Of a stretch of DNA of 64,000 bases, positions 8,535 through 16,251 are shown piece by piece. The first letter of the stretch is position 1. The number at the start of each line of letters is the position of its first letter. This DNA is from Actinoplanes ianthinogenes (lineage in GTDB: Bacteria > Actinomycetota > Actinomycetes > Mycobacteriales > Micromonosporaceae), in NCBI RefSeq assembly GCF_018324205.1, contig NZ_AP023356.1:9833807-9897806 (forward strand), written 5' to 3'. A program made the position numbers and the translations under genes. The notes under the pieces were generated by a model that saw only the letters and a list, made by a program, of their open reading frames with translations, was not told the origin of the DNA and made no database searches.

Positions 8535-9025
8535 TCGATGCGTTTGAGCAGGGCCGGGCTCCAGTGGGTGCCGTAGGCGAGCCGCAGCCCGGGCAGTCGC
8601 CAATCCCGGCCGGTGACGGTCCCCCGGCAGGCCGGGCTCCCGCACCGGCACGGCATGGCCCAGGTCTCCGCGCCGGTGTGGGTGGCATAGTCGATCGTCA
8701 GTTCCTCGCCCGCGGTGACGGCCCGGCGGGCGACGACGGTGACCGCGTCGGCGTGCCAGAGGTTCGGGTCGCAGGAGTGGTTGCCATAGCGAACCGGGTG
8801 TCCGGGGTCGATCAGCAGGTGCACCCCGTCCTCGACGGTGAGGCTGCTGTAGGGCGGGGTGAGCGCGGCCAGCCCCGCGTCGTCGATCTCTTGCCCACCC
8901 AGCCGCAGAACGGTCTCCCCCTCGGCGAGATCGGCGAGCGCGAACAACCCCTGGCCCTCGATGGCCGACGGCCCGACGCGGACGTGCGGGCTCAGCCAGC
9001 AGCGGTCCGGATAGCGAGCAGCCAT
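8519..9025 (-). CDS. SET-domain protein (putative protein lysine methyltransferase)
   Basis: A 168-residue cytoplasmic protein. SET hallmarks are seen in order: GQGLFALADLAEGE near residue 28, RYGNHSCDPNLWHAD (the NHS/C-x-P-N motif that forms the methyl-donor site), GEELTIDYATHTG (catalytic Tyr) and a post-SET Cys cluster, CRCGSPACRGTVTG. The ATG at 9025 is the first start that leaves a clean domain boundary. It is divergent from the small gene at 9089. SET proteins are uncommon but known in bacteria; the substrate here is unknown. Its 3' end overlaps the shared hairpin at 8489-8534. Confidence 0.82.
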   Translation of the reverse strand: MAARYPDRCWLSPHVRVGPSAIEGQGLFALADLAEGETVLRLGGQEIDDAGLAALTPPYSSLTVEDGVHLLIDPGHPVRYGNHSCDPNLWHADAVTVVARRAVTAGEELTIDYATHTGAETWAMPCRCGSPACRGTVTGRDWRLPGLRLAYGTHWSPALLKRIDHLSR

Positions 9026-9088
9026 GACCCAGTATCGACTGTGGGCGCCGCTGATAATGCGCAGACCGGTGACGATGTGCTTGGCATC

Positions 9089-9394
9089 ATGATCGGCATG
9101 ATCGAGTTTCTCGTCCGGAACCGGGACGACCACGGGTGGCCCTCCGTCCATCGGGATCGGCTCGCCGAGGTGCTGACGCCGGCCGGCTGGACCTGCGAGG
9201 CCGCGCCGGGCTGGGGGCATCACCGGTTGAGGTGCGGCGACACCGTGGTCGAGTTCTCCGGCGAGCCGGTCGGGTGGCAGGTGTCGTTCGAGGGGCCGAT
9301 GCCGGAGGACGAGGCCACGCGCTTCGTCGCCGCCGTCGTCGCCCAGCTCGAACGGGAGATCGGCGAGCCGATCGAAGCGATCCAGATCAGCTGA
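9089..9394 (+). CDS. Small hypothetical protein, 101 residues
   Basis: Not recognised. It starts MIGMIEFLVRNRDDHGWPSV and is acidic toward the end, with a central GDTVVEFSGEPVGWQVSFEG resembling small beta-sandwich or ferredoxin-like proteins of unknown function. A second in-frame ATG lies at 9098. It is followed after six bases by the phosphotransferase-like gene at 9400, so the two are probably co-translated. It may be an accessory to that kinase, but nothing in the sequence proves this. Confidence 0.65.
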   Translation: MIGMIEFLVRNRDDHGWPSVHRDRLAEVLTPAGWTCEAAPGWGHHRLRCGDTVVEFSGEPVGWQVSFEGPMPEDEATRFVAAVVAQLEREIGEPIEAIQIS

Positions 9395-9399
9395 CTGTC

Positions 9400-10146
9400 G
9401 TGGAGGGGATCGAGGTCGTCGTCGCCCACGCCGAACGGGCGACGCTGCGGGTCGGTGACGTCTTCCTCAAGGTGGACACCGATCAGGCGCGCATCGACGC
9501 CGAGGTCGCGGCGATGGCGCTCGCGCCGGTGCCGGTCCCGCGGGTGCTGTGGCGCCGGCCGCCCGTGCTCGCGATCACCGCCGTGCCCGGGACGACGCTG
9601 GGGCGCCTCGGCGCGCCGTCGACCGGGTCGCCCGCGGCCTGGGCCGCGGCGGGCGCGGCCATCCGGAAACTGCACGACGCGCCGCCGCCACCCTGGCTCG
9701 GCCAGGCCGGCCGCAGCATCGACACCCTGACGGCGTTGCTCGCCGAGGAGTGCGCGGCGCTGGTGACGAGCGGCCTCCTGCCCGCCGATCTCGTCGACCG
9801 CAACCGGCGCATCGCCGAGGCCGCGCTCCGGCCGTGGACGCCGGCGTTCACCCACGGCGACCTGCAGATCGCGCACGTCTTCGTCGACGGCGACCAGGTC
9901 ACCGGCATCATCGACTGGTCCGAGGCCGGTCAGGGTGACGCTCTGGCCGACCTGGCCACCTTCACGCACGGCCACGAGGAGCACCTCGACGACGTGCTCG
10001 CCGGCTACGGTGCCGACGCCGACCGCGACGTGATCCGCGCCTGGTGGTCGCTGCGAAGCCTGCTGATCATCCGCTGGCTGATCGCGCACGGCTTCGACCC
10101 GTTCGCGCCCGGCTGCGAGGTCGACGTGCTGAGGTCCCGGCTGTGA
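9400..10146 (+). CDS. Aminoglycoside phosphotransferase (APH)-fold kinase
   Basis: A 248-residue cytoplasmic protein of the APH/choline-kinase superfamily that phosphorylates a small molecule with ATP or GTP. The N-lobe has VGDVFLKVDTDQ (phosphate-anchoring Lys) and VAAMA. The catalytic loop is THGDLQIAHVF with Asp154, and the metal loop is GIIDWSEAGQGD. The start is the GTG six bases after the preceding stop, with no clear ribosome site, which implies coupled translation. It is shorter than classical resistance enzymes, so a drug-resistance role should not be assumed. Confidence 0.85.
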   Translation: MEGIEVVVAHAERATLRVGDVFLKVDTDQARIDAEVAAMALAPVPVPRVLWRRPPVLAITAVPGTTLGRLGAPSTGSPAAWAAAGAAIRKLHDAPPPPWLGQAGRSIDTLTALLAEECAALVTSGLLPADLVDRNRRIAEAALRPWTPAFTHGDLQIAHVFVDGDQVTGIIDWSEAGQGDALADLATFTHGHEEHLDDVLAGYGADADRDVIRAWWSLRSLLIIRWLIAHGFDPFAPGCEVDVLRSRL

Positions 10147-10161
10147 GGCCCTGAAGCGGAA

Positions 10162-10956
10162 TCACCTGACGGTCACCGCTCGCGTGATCGACTTCTTGTC
10201 GTCGCCGGGGTGCACCGCTCCGCTGTACAGCAGCCGGATGACCTCCTTGTCCAGCGACGAGTACCGCGTCGGCGTCGAGTACCGGCCGTAGAAGATGCTG
10301 TCCGGATACTTGCCGGAGTTGTTGGCCATCCCCATCGCCCGGGTCAGTTCCGCGCGGATCAGGTGACAGCGGGCCCTCTCCCCGATGCCGGTGGAACGGA
10401 TCATGACGGTGCCGCTGGTCATCTCGAACCCGCTCGACCAGTGCACGTAGAAGAAGCCGTCGTTGCCCGGGACGTAGTGCGGCTCGATGGAACGGAACTT
10501 CGTCACGGGTGCGAAGTAGAATTCGATGTCGGGCGTACCGCCGGTCAGCGTCAGATCCGTCGTCGCGGTCAGCGCGTTGAAGTCGGCGACCACCTTGTTC
10601 AGGCAGCTCCTGCTCCGCTTGGTGCCGCCGTGAACCCGCACGGTGACCTCGGGCTGGACCCACATGGTGGCGACGTCGGCGTCCGTTCCGTACTGCGACC
10701 GGAGTGCGACGGTGAAGAAGTAGGCGAGCCCCGCCTTGCTGATCGACGGCCTGACCGGCGCGACGGAGGGGGTGGCCGACGGCACCGCGGACGGCACGGC
10801 CGACGCCGTCGCGGCCGTCGCGGAGACGACGGCCGGGGCGGAGGGGCCCGCCGTCGCGGGGGTCGCATCCGGGGCTCTGCAGGCGACGAGCACCAGCGAG
10901 GCAGCGAGCAGTGCCGGCACGGTGCGGGGGATCCTCCCGCGGGCAGCAGAGCCCAT
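10162..10956 (-). CDS. Lipoprotein with DUF2927-like domain
   Basis: A 264-residue exported lipoprotein. The signal ends in the lipobox LVLVAC, followed by an Ala/Pro/Ser/Thr-rich stretch and a soluble domain from about residue 75. The segment CHLIRAELTRAMGMANNS followed by SIFYGRYSTPTRYSSLD and VIRLLYS resembles DUF2927, a family of predicted zinc-peptidase-related proteins. The typical HExxH is replaced here by HLIRAEL, so activity is uncertain. The ATG at 10956 is supported by GAAGGG eight bases upstream. It is convergent with the kinase gene, with 15 bases between stops. Confidence 0.7.
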   Translation of the reverse strand: MGSAARGRIPRTVPALLAASLVLVACRAPDATPATAGPSAPAVVSATAATASAVPSAVPSATPSVAPVRPSISKAGLAYFFTVALRSQYGTDADVATMWVQPEVTVRVHGGTKRSRSCLNKVVADFNALTATTDLTLTGGTPDIEFYFAPVTKFRSIEPHYVPGNDGFFYVHWSSGFEMTSGTVMIRSTGIGERARCHLIRAELTRAMGMANNSGKYPDSIFYGRYSTPTRYSSLDKEVIRLLYSGAVHPGDDKKSITRAVTVR

Positions 10957-11128
10957 CGTCAACACCCTTCCGGACAATCGCACGCGTGGCAGCCGCGCCG
11001 CCGATCGCAAGATCATAACGACGACGATCATTTCGGGTACGCCCGGAGCAGCCGTCCCGCCCATCGGCGTACCGAAACAGGCGGCACCGGAAGCCGCCGC
11101 CCGCCGCAAGCCGGCCCGCGGTCCCTCT

Positions 11129-11169
11129 TGTTGGTGCAGCCAACAATTGCTATGTTGGCCACACCAACA
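11129..11169. promoter_or_regulatory. Pair of TGTTGG-N5-CCAACA operators
   Basis: Two 17-base inverted repeats, at 11129-11145 (spacer TGCAG) and 11153-11169 (spacer CCACA), have their centres 24 bases apart and lie just upstream of the gene at 11194. The same site occurs at 12372 in front of the MFS gene and beside the MarR gene. They are probably MarR binding sites. Confidence 0.7.
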
Positions 11170-11193
11170 TTATCGGCATCGGGGAGGCCACCC

Positions 11194-11868
11194 GTGACCA
11201 CCGCAGCCAACAGCAGACCCGACCGGATCCTGATCATCGGCCGGAGCCCGACCGTGATCCTCGAAACCGCCGGCATCCTGCGCGGCAAGGGCTTCCACGC
11301 GGATGCGACCAACCAGTTCGACGACGTGCTGACCGACTACGACGCCGCCGCCGTCGACGTGGTCGTCTTCGGCGGCATGGTCCCGCCGCACACCAAACAG
11401 CACCTGCGCGAGGAGATCGCCAAGGTCAACGACCGGGTCACCTTCGTGCAGGGACTCGCCGGGATTCCCGGTCTCATCGCCGCCCAGGTCGAGGGCGTCA
11501 CGTCCACCACCGGAGCCGGCGAAGTGGTCGGCTACGACGCGCCAGCCAGAACCCTGCGGCTCACTCTGCGGAAGCCGGTGCGCGTGGTGGCCGAGGCCTG
11601 GTGGGCCACGTCGCTCACCCCACCCGAGCCGAAGAGCACCTCGATGCGCCTGCTCGACGCCCTGCTCGACCCGGGGCAGCACGCCGTGACCCTCCCCGCC
11701 GAGGTGCCGGGCGTGGCGTCCTTCCTCACCGCGTCCGTCGGGCCGGCCGTGCACGCCTTCACGGTGGGCGCCATGCCGGCCGCGGTGACCCGCCTGGTCC
11801 CCACCGGCGACCCGGACCGGCCCTCCGCGCTCCCACCCGTCCGCCCGGTGACGACGCACAGCACCTGA
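11194..11868 (+). CDS. Hypothetical protein with Rossmann/receiver-like N-terminus
   Basis: A 224-residue cytoplasmic protein. It opens with DRILIIGRSPTVILETAGILRGKGFHAD and continues to VDVVVFGGMVPP, an alternating beta-alpha pattern like a response-regulator or NAD-binding fold, but without the phospho-acceptor Asp set. The C-terminal half is beta-rich and unrecognised. GGGGAGG precedes the GTG start. Two MarR-type operators sit in its promoter and match the one in front of the MFS exporter, so the gene probably responds to the same signal. It is convergent with the MarR gene. Function unknown. Confidence 0.75.
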   Translation: MTTAANSRPDRILIIGRSPTVILETAGILRGKGFHADATNQFDDVLTDYDAAAVDVVVFGGMVPPHTKQHLREEIAKVNDRVTFVQGLAGIPGLIAAQVEGVTSTTGAGEVVGYDAPARTLRLTLRKPVRVVAEAWWATSLTPPEPKSTSMRLLDALLDPGQHAVTLPAEVPGVASFLTASVGPAVHAFTVGAMPAAVTRLVPTGDPDRPSALPPVRPVTTHST

Positions 11869-11882
11869 CCCCTCGTGCCGGA

Positions 11883-12353
11883 TCAGCCCGCCCGCTCGTC
11901 CCCACCGGCGAGAAGTCTCGCCATCAGGGCGACGAACTGGCGGCGCTGGGCGGCCGTGAGGGGCCGCAGCACCCGCTCCTGCACCTCGTCGATGACGCCG
12001 TCGAGCTCCAGGAGCCGCGCCACCCCGGCCGGGGTGATGGTGACGATCTTGCGACGTCCGTGGCCGGGGTCGGCCGACCGCTCGACGAGCCGGCGTGACT
12101 CGAGCTCGGACAGCGCCGCCGTGACGTCGCTGCGGTCGATCCCGGCCGCCCGGCCCAGGTCGGCCTGGCTCGCCGGGCCCCACTCCTCCAGCGCGGCCAG
12201 CAGCCGGTAGTGATAGCTGCGCAGGCCCTCGCCGTGCGCCTCGAACCCCGCGGCGAGCAGTGCGGACGACCGCGCGTAGAGCCGGCTGACCAGCCAGGTC
12301 GGACGGTCCTCGATGCGGGCGGGACTGCGGCTCGGCGGATGGTCGATCGGCAT
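11883..12353 (-). CDS. MarR-family transcriptional regulator
   Basis: A 156-residue winged-helix repressor. The DNA-reading region is ASQADLGRAAGIDRSDVTAALSEL, followed by a wing, SADPGHGRRKIVTITPAG, and C-terminal dimer helices. The ATG at 12353 has AGGG seven bases upstream; a GTG two codons earlier is possible. It is divergent from the MFS exporter, with one TGTTGG-N5-CCAACA site between them. The expected role is repression of the exporter and of the gene at 11194, relieved by a small ligand. Confidence 0.92.
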   Translation of the reverse strand: MPIDHPPSRSPARIEDRPTWLVSRLYARSSALLAAGFEAHGEGLRSYHYRLLAALEEWGPASQADLGRAAGIDRSDVTAALSELESRRLVERSADPGHGRRKIVTITPAGVARLLELDGVIDEVQERVLRPLTAAQRRQFVALMARLLAGGDERAG

Positions 12354-12371
12354 CCGCACACCCTACCAGTT

Positions 12372-12388
12372 TGTTGGTGTCGCCAACA
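12372..12388. promoter_or_regulatory. MarR operator, TGTTGG-N5-CCAACA
   Basis: Inverted repeat with spacer TGTCG, 20 bases upstream of the MFS start and 18 bases from the MarR start. It shares both half-sites exactly with the two copies at 11129 and 11153. Confidence 0.75.
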
Positions 12389-12408
12389 TCTCCGAAGGGA
12401 AGCGCCCC

Positions 12409-13842
12409 ATGTACCAGCAGGAGCAGTCGCACGACGTCGCCGGCCGCGGGCTCGGCGTCGCCACCTTCGTCATCGCCCTGGCCCGGTTCATCGTCGTGCT
12501 GGACGGCACGATCATGATCGTCGCCCTGCCGAGCATCCAGAACTCGCTGCACATCACCCTCTCGAACCTGAACTGGGTGATCAATTCCTACGCGCTGACC
12601 TTCGGTGGACTGATGCTCGTCGCCGGGCGCGCCGGCGACCGTTACGGCCGCAAGAGCGTGTTCCGGGTGGGGCTGGTGCTCTTCGGCGCGGCCTCGCTGG
12701 CCGGCGGGCTCGCCACCGACGGCGCCACGCTGATCGCCTGCCGTGCCGTGCAGGGCATCGGCGCCGCACTGGCCACGCCCGGCGCGCTGTCGCTGCTGGT
12801 CAGCACGTTCCCCGAGGGCAGGGCGCGGTCCAAGGCGCTCGGCCTGTACGGCGCCGCGACCGCGCTCGCGGCGGTGCTGGGCCTGCTCGCCGGCGGGGTG
12901 CTGACCACCTACGTCGGCTGGCGCTGGGTGCTGTTCGTCAACGTCCCGATCGTGCTCGCCATCCTGCTGGGCGTCGGCCGGCTGGTGGAGCCCGCGCTGG
13001 AACGGATCCGGATCGACATCCCGGGCGCGCTCGCCGGCACGCTCGGGGTCGGCGCGCTGATCTTCGGCGTGAACCGGGTCGGTGAGCACGGCTGGAGTGA
13101 CGCCATCGTGACCGCGTGCCTCGCCGGTGCGGTCGTCCTGCTGATCCTGTTCGTGATCGCGCAGCGGACCAGCCCGGCGCCGATGATCCCGCGCGAGGTG
13201 CTCACCGACCCCGGCCGGGTCGGTGCGAACGTCGTCACCTTCATCCAGTCCGCCGGCATGTTCACCACGTACTTCTTCCTGACCCTCTACATGCAGGACG
13301 TCCTGGGGTATTCGGCACTGCGGACCGGCCTGATGTATCTGCCGTTCGCCGTCGGCTCCGGCCTCGGGGCGGGCGGCATCGGCCCCCGTCTGCTGAGCCG
13401 CCTCCCGGAACGTGCCGCGCTGTCGGCCGGCCTGCTGGTCGCGGCGGCCGGCACCGGGTGGCTGTGCCTGCTCACACCGGACTCCAGCATCTTCACCGTG
13501 CTGATCCCGGCGTCGGTGGTCACCGGCGCCGGGATCGGGATCGTCGCCACCACCGCCACCAGCATCGGCGTGCGCGGCATCGACAGTTCCGAGGCGGGCA
13601 TCGGGTCGGCGATGCTGACCGCCGGTGGGCAGGTCGGCGGCGCGCTCGGGCTGGCCGTGCTGGCCACCGTGGCGGCCACCACGACCCGGCACGCCGCCGC
13701 CGGCGGACACACCATGCGGGAGGCGCTGACCACCGGCTACCTCGCCGGCTTCGCGATCGCGGTCGGCCTCTACCTGCTGTGCGTCCTGATCACTTTCCTC
13801 ACCGTACGACCGGCGACCGCGGCGCGAGCGGCGGCGGGGTGA
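12409..13842 (+). CDS. MFS drug-efflux transporter, DHA2 (14-TMS) type
   Basis: A 477-residue inner-membrane protein with about 14 hydrophobic segments. It shows DHA2 landmarks: VVLDGTIMIVALPSIQ in TM1, the loop GRAGDRYGRKSVF between TM2 and TM3, and motif C-like GAATALAAVLGLLAGG in TM5. These proton antiporters export lipophilic drugs or metabolites. GAAGGGAAG precedes the ATG. Divergent MarR regulation through the operator at 12372 suggests induction by its substrate, which is unknown. Confidence 0.93.
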   Translation: MYQQEQSHDVAGRGLGVATFVIALARFIVVLDGTIMIVALPSIQNSLHITLSNLNWVINSYALTFGGLMLVAGRAGDRYGRKSVFRVGLVLFGAASLAGGLATDGATLIACRAVQGIGAALATPGALSLLVSTFPEGRARSKALGLYGAATALAAVLGLLAGGVLTTYVGWRWVLFVNVPIVLAILLGVGRLVEPALERIRIDIPGALAGTLGVGALIFGVNRVGEHGWSDAIVTACLAGAVVLLILFVIAQRTSPAPMIPREVLTDPGRVGANVVTFIQSAGMFTTYFFLTLYMQDVLGYSALRTGLMYLPFAVGSGLGAGGIGPRLLSRLPERAALSAGLLVAAAGTGWLCLLTPDSSIFTVLIPASVVTGAGIGIVATTATSIGVRGIDSSEAGIGSAMLTAGGQVGGALGLAVLATVAATTTRHAAAGGHTMREALTTGYLAGFAIAVGLYLLCVLITFLTVRPATAARAAAG

Positions 13843-13863
13843 CCGGTCGGTTAAGGTCGGCGC

Positions 13864-15006
13864 GTGCCCATCCCGCCGCGGTGGCGCCTGTTCGACGAGT
13901 CGTCCGGTGCCACCCTCACCGACTGCATCGAGATCGACGGTCTCTTCACCGATCGCGTCTTTCCCGCCGAGCCGCTCTACGAGCGATACACCCTGGTGAG
14001 CTGCACCCCGTCCGGAGCCCTGCGTGCCGCGATCGACGGCACCGGGCCGGACTGGCTGGGCACCGTGATCGTCGACGGCGTCCACGATCCCTGCCCGCCC
14101 GTGTGCCGGGAGTGCGCCTACACGATGGAGGAGCTGCTCGACGTCCGTGTCGTCGGGCACCGGCCGGCCGCGGACGGATCCGGTCTCGTCGACGTCGAGC
14201 TCGACGGCCATCGGCACGACGACGAGAACAACCAGAACGGCACCGTCGCACCCGCTGTCACGGGTTATCGCTTGCACAGCGGCGATGCGCCGGTCGGCGG
14301 GTGCCGGGACATCGTCGGGCTGTTCCACGAGCGGCCGGCGGTCTGGCCGCCGGGTCCGCCGGTCACCCTGCGGGGCTGCCGTCCCGGGCTCAGCGGGCTG
14401 ATCAGGGCCGAGTTGGCGCACGTCCGGGTCGACGGCACGGTGCACGAGATGTCCTGGGAGCATCGGGTGTTCGGCACCGTCCTGTCCACCCGCCCGTCCA
14501 CGCTCGGCGACGGCCTGGTCGACGTCGAGCTCGACGCGCGGATCCCCGAGCCGCTGGCCGCCGGTGACCGCCCGATCTTCGACATGTGGCGGGCCGGTGG
14601 TCCGGCCGAGCGCAACCGGTGGGCCGCGCTCGGCCGCGGCGACCGCCGGCTGTGGATCAACGCCGCCGCGATGCACCGCATCCGCACTCCGGACAAGCCC
14701 GCGGGGACCGTCTACCACCTGGACGGCCGGCACATCACCGATGTCGACGCCTTCTACTGCGCGCTCGGCGAGGCGATCAACGGGCCGGGCGGCTCGTTCG
14801 GCGGCGATCTGTTCTGGCTGCACGAGAACGCGGCCACCGGGGACGGCGGCGCCACCCCCGGTTTCCGGCTGATCTGGCACGACGCCGAGGTCGCTCGCAC
14901 CCATCTGGTGCCGGGTTACGACCGGATGACCTTACGCCCCGCCGTCACCTTCGACGATCTGGTCGGTTACCTCCGCCACGAAGGCGTCCAGCTCGAACTG
15001 CGATAG
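13864..15006 (+). CDS. Hypothetical protein with C-terminal barstar-like domain
   Basis: A 380-residue cytoplasmic protein. Residues 1-270 are unrecognised and hold two stretches with the same phrase (VDVELDG and VDVELDA), hinting at repeated beta domains. The last 100 residues (YHLDGRHITDVDAFYCALGE, NGPGGSFGGDLFWLHE, FRLIWHDAEVAR, then FDDLVGYLRHEGVQLELR) match the pattern of barstar-family proteins, which inhibit secreted ribonucleases in the classic case. No ribonuclease or toxin gene is adjacent. AAGG lies seven bases before the GTG start. An immunity-type function is inferred from the fold only. Confidence 0.65.
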   Translation: MPIPPRWRLFDESSGATLTDCIEIDGLFTDRVFPAEPLYERYTLVSCTPSGALRAAIDGTGPDWLGTVIVDGVHDPCPPVCRECAYTMEELLDVRVVGHRPAADGSGLVDVELDGHRHDDENNQNGTVAPAVTGYRLHSGDAPVGGCRDIVGLFHERPAVWPPGPPVTLRGCRPGLSGLIRAELAHVRVDGTVHEMSWEHRVFGTVLSTRPSTLGDGLVDVELDARIPEPLAAGDRPIFDMWRAGGPAERNRWAALGRGDRRLWINAAAMHRIRTPDKPAGTVYHLDGRHITDVDAFYCALGEAINGPGGSFGGDLFWLHENAATGDGGATPGFRLIWHDAEVARTHLVPGYDRMTLRPAVTFDDLVGYLRHEGVQLELR

Positions 15007-15020
15007 GACCGTTCCCCTCA

Positions 15021-16244
15021 CTACAGCCGGAACGGATTGCTGGTGAGGGCGGCGAGCAGGAACCAGGCCGTGGCGCCGGTGTGCGGGCTGGCGTAATAGA
15101 GGTCGCCGAACCCGGTGTCGAGGCCGTCGCTGGACGCCGCCGGGATGCCACGCCCGTCTCCCACCGGCGTGGTGGCCTGCGCCTGCTGGATGTTCCATAG
15201 TTGCCGCCGCGCGAGCAGATCGTCGCCCTTGGCCTCCCGGACCCGCAGGGCCAGCGCCGTGTGCGCCGTGCCCTCCAGCCACACCTTGCTGACGTCGGTG
15301 TTGCTGAAGCTCACCCCGGAGATCCCCGCGTCCCGCGCGGCCAGCTGGTCCAGCACCCACGTCACCGACCGGCGGTACCGATCGTCCAGCGTGGCCAGGT
15401 ACGCCCAGGTCTGCACGTCCTCCGGGATCGGGTTGCGGTTGGTGGTGACACCGTCCGGGTCGGTGCCGGTCCACAGGTGGCCGCCCGCCCGGTCCCGCAT
15501 GGCGGCGACGAAGCCGAACGCCGCCCGGGCCCGGGCCCGCCACACGCGGTCGCCGGTGAGCCGGGCGAGCATCGCGAAGAACGCGCCGACGTCGATGTTG
15601 TGCTCGGTCGCCTTGAAGGTGAGCGGCTGGTCGGCGGCGGACCGGCCACCGGTGTAGCCGTACGGCGCGCGGACGCCGTCCCAGGTGTGTTCCTGGATCC
15701 AGGCCGCCTCCCGCAGGGCCCCGGTCAGGAACCGGCGCTTCCCGGTGTGCGCGTACAGGTGGACGAGCGCCATACCCACCCAGGCCTGGTTGCCGGTGTA
15801 CGCCGCCGGTGAGCCGATCTCCAGACTGTCCGCCTGGTAGGAGGCCCGGGTACGCCCGTCCCCGATCGGGTCGTGCCGCTGGACGTGGAGCAGCGTGTCA
15901 CCGAGCACGGTGGCGCGCCGGACGTCCTCGGCGGTCCCCCGCGCCAGCCAGGCCATGATGATCAGTGCGTCGTCGTACAGAAAAGAACTGATGAAGGTCT
16001 CGAAGAAGCCACCGGTGTAACTGCGCGGAACCCGCAACGCGTCACCGGCGCCGTACTCGTCGAACTTGGTGTCGAGGAAGTCGAAGGCCTTGCGGACGGC
16101 GGTGGTGCTCGCGCCGCGCATCCAGGCCGGTGACGCCGCCCAGCTCGGGCTGGGCAGCATCGCGCCGGTCAGGAACGCGGTGAAGGCGCTGGAGGCGCCG
16201 ACGAGCAGTGCCCGCCGGTCACGAGCGAAGGCTTGCTGCGACAT
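15021..16244 (-). CDS. Tat-exported alpha/alpha-toroid protein of the amino-sugar operon
   Basis: A 407-residue exported protein. The N-terminus has a twin-arginine-type signal (ARDRRALLVGASSAF, cleavage near PSWAA). The mature part is Trp/Tyr-rich, with repeated helical motifs such as YTGNQAWVGMALVHLYAHTG, LREAAWIQEHTWD and HTALALRVREAKG, the look of (alpha/alpha)6 glycoside hydrolases or epimerases (six-hairpin fold). It is the last gene of the operon, seven bases after the GH20 gene, with GAGGA for its start. Its position suggests action on the imported oligosaccharide or its polymer. No family could be named with certainty. Confidence 0.75.
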   Translation of the reverse strand: MSQQAFARDRRALLVGASSAFTAFLTGAMLPSPSWAASPAWMRGASTTAVRKAFDFLDTKFDEYGAGDALRVPRSYTGGFFETFISSFLYDDALIIMAWLARGTAEDVRRATVLGDTLLHVQRHDPIGDGRTRASYQADSLEIGSPAAYTGNQAWVGMALVHLYAHTGKRRFLTGALREAAWIQEHTWDGVRAPYGYTGGRSAADQPLTFKATEHNIDVGAFFAMLARLTGDRVWRARARAAFGFVAAMRDRAGGHLWTGTDPDGVTTNRNPIPEDVQTWAYLATLDDRYRRSVTWVLDQLAARDAGISGVSFSNTDVSKVWLEGTAHTALALRVREAKGDDLLARRQLWNIQQAQATTPVGDGRGIPAASSDGLDTGFGDLYYASPHTGATAWFLLAALTSNPFRL

Positions 16245-16251
16245 GGGGTCC

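Noticed and set aside
9400..10146. Aminoglycoside resistance gene
   Set aside because: The APH fold is clear, but the family covers many metabolic kinases and there is no resistance context.
11170..14904. A 1244-codon open frame on the minus strand
   Set aside because: It runs antisense to the gene at 11194, the MFS exporter and the barstar-like gene; its sequence is Gly/Arg/Asp/Gln-rich without any domain.
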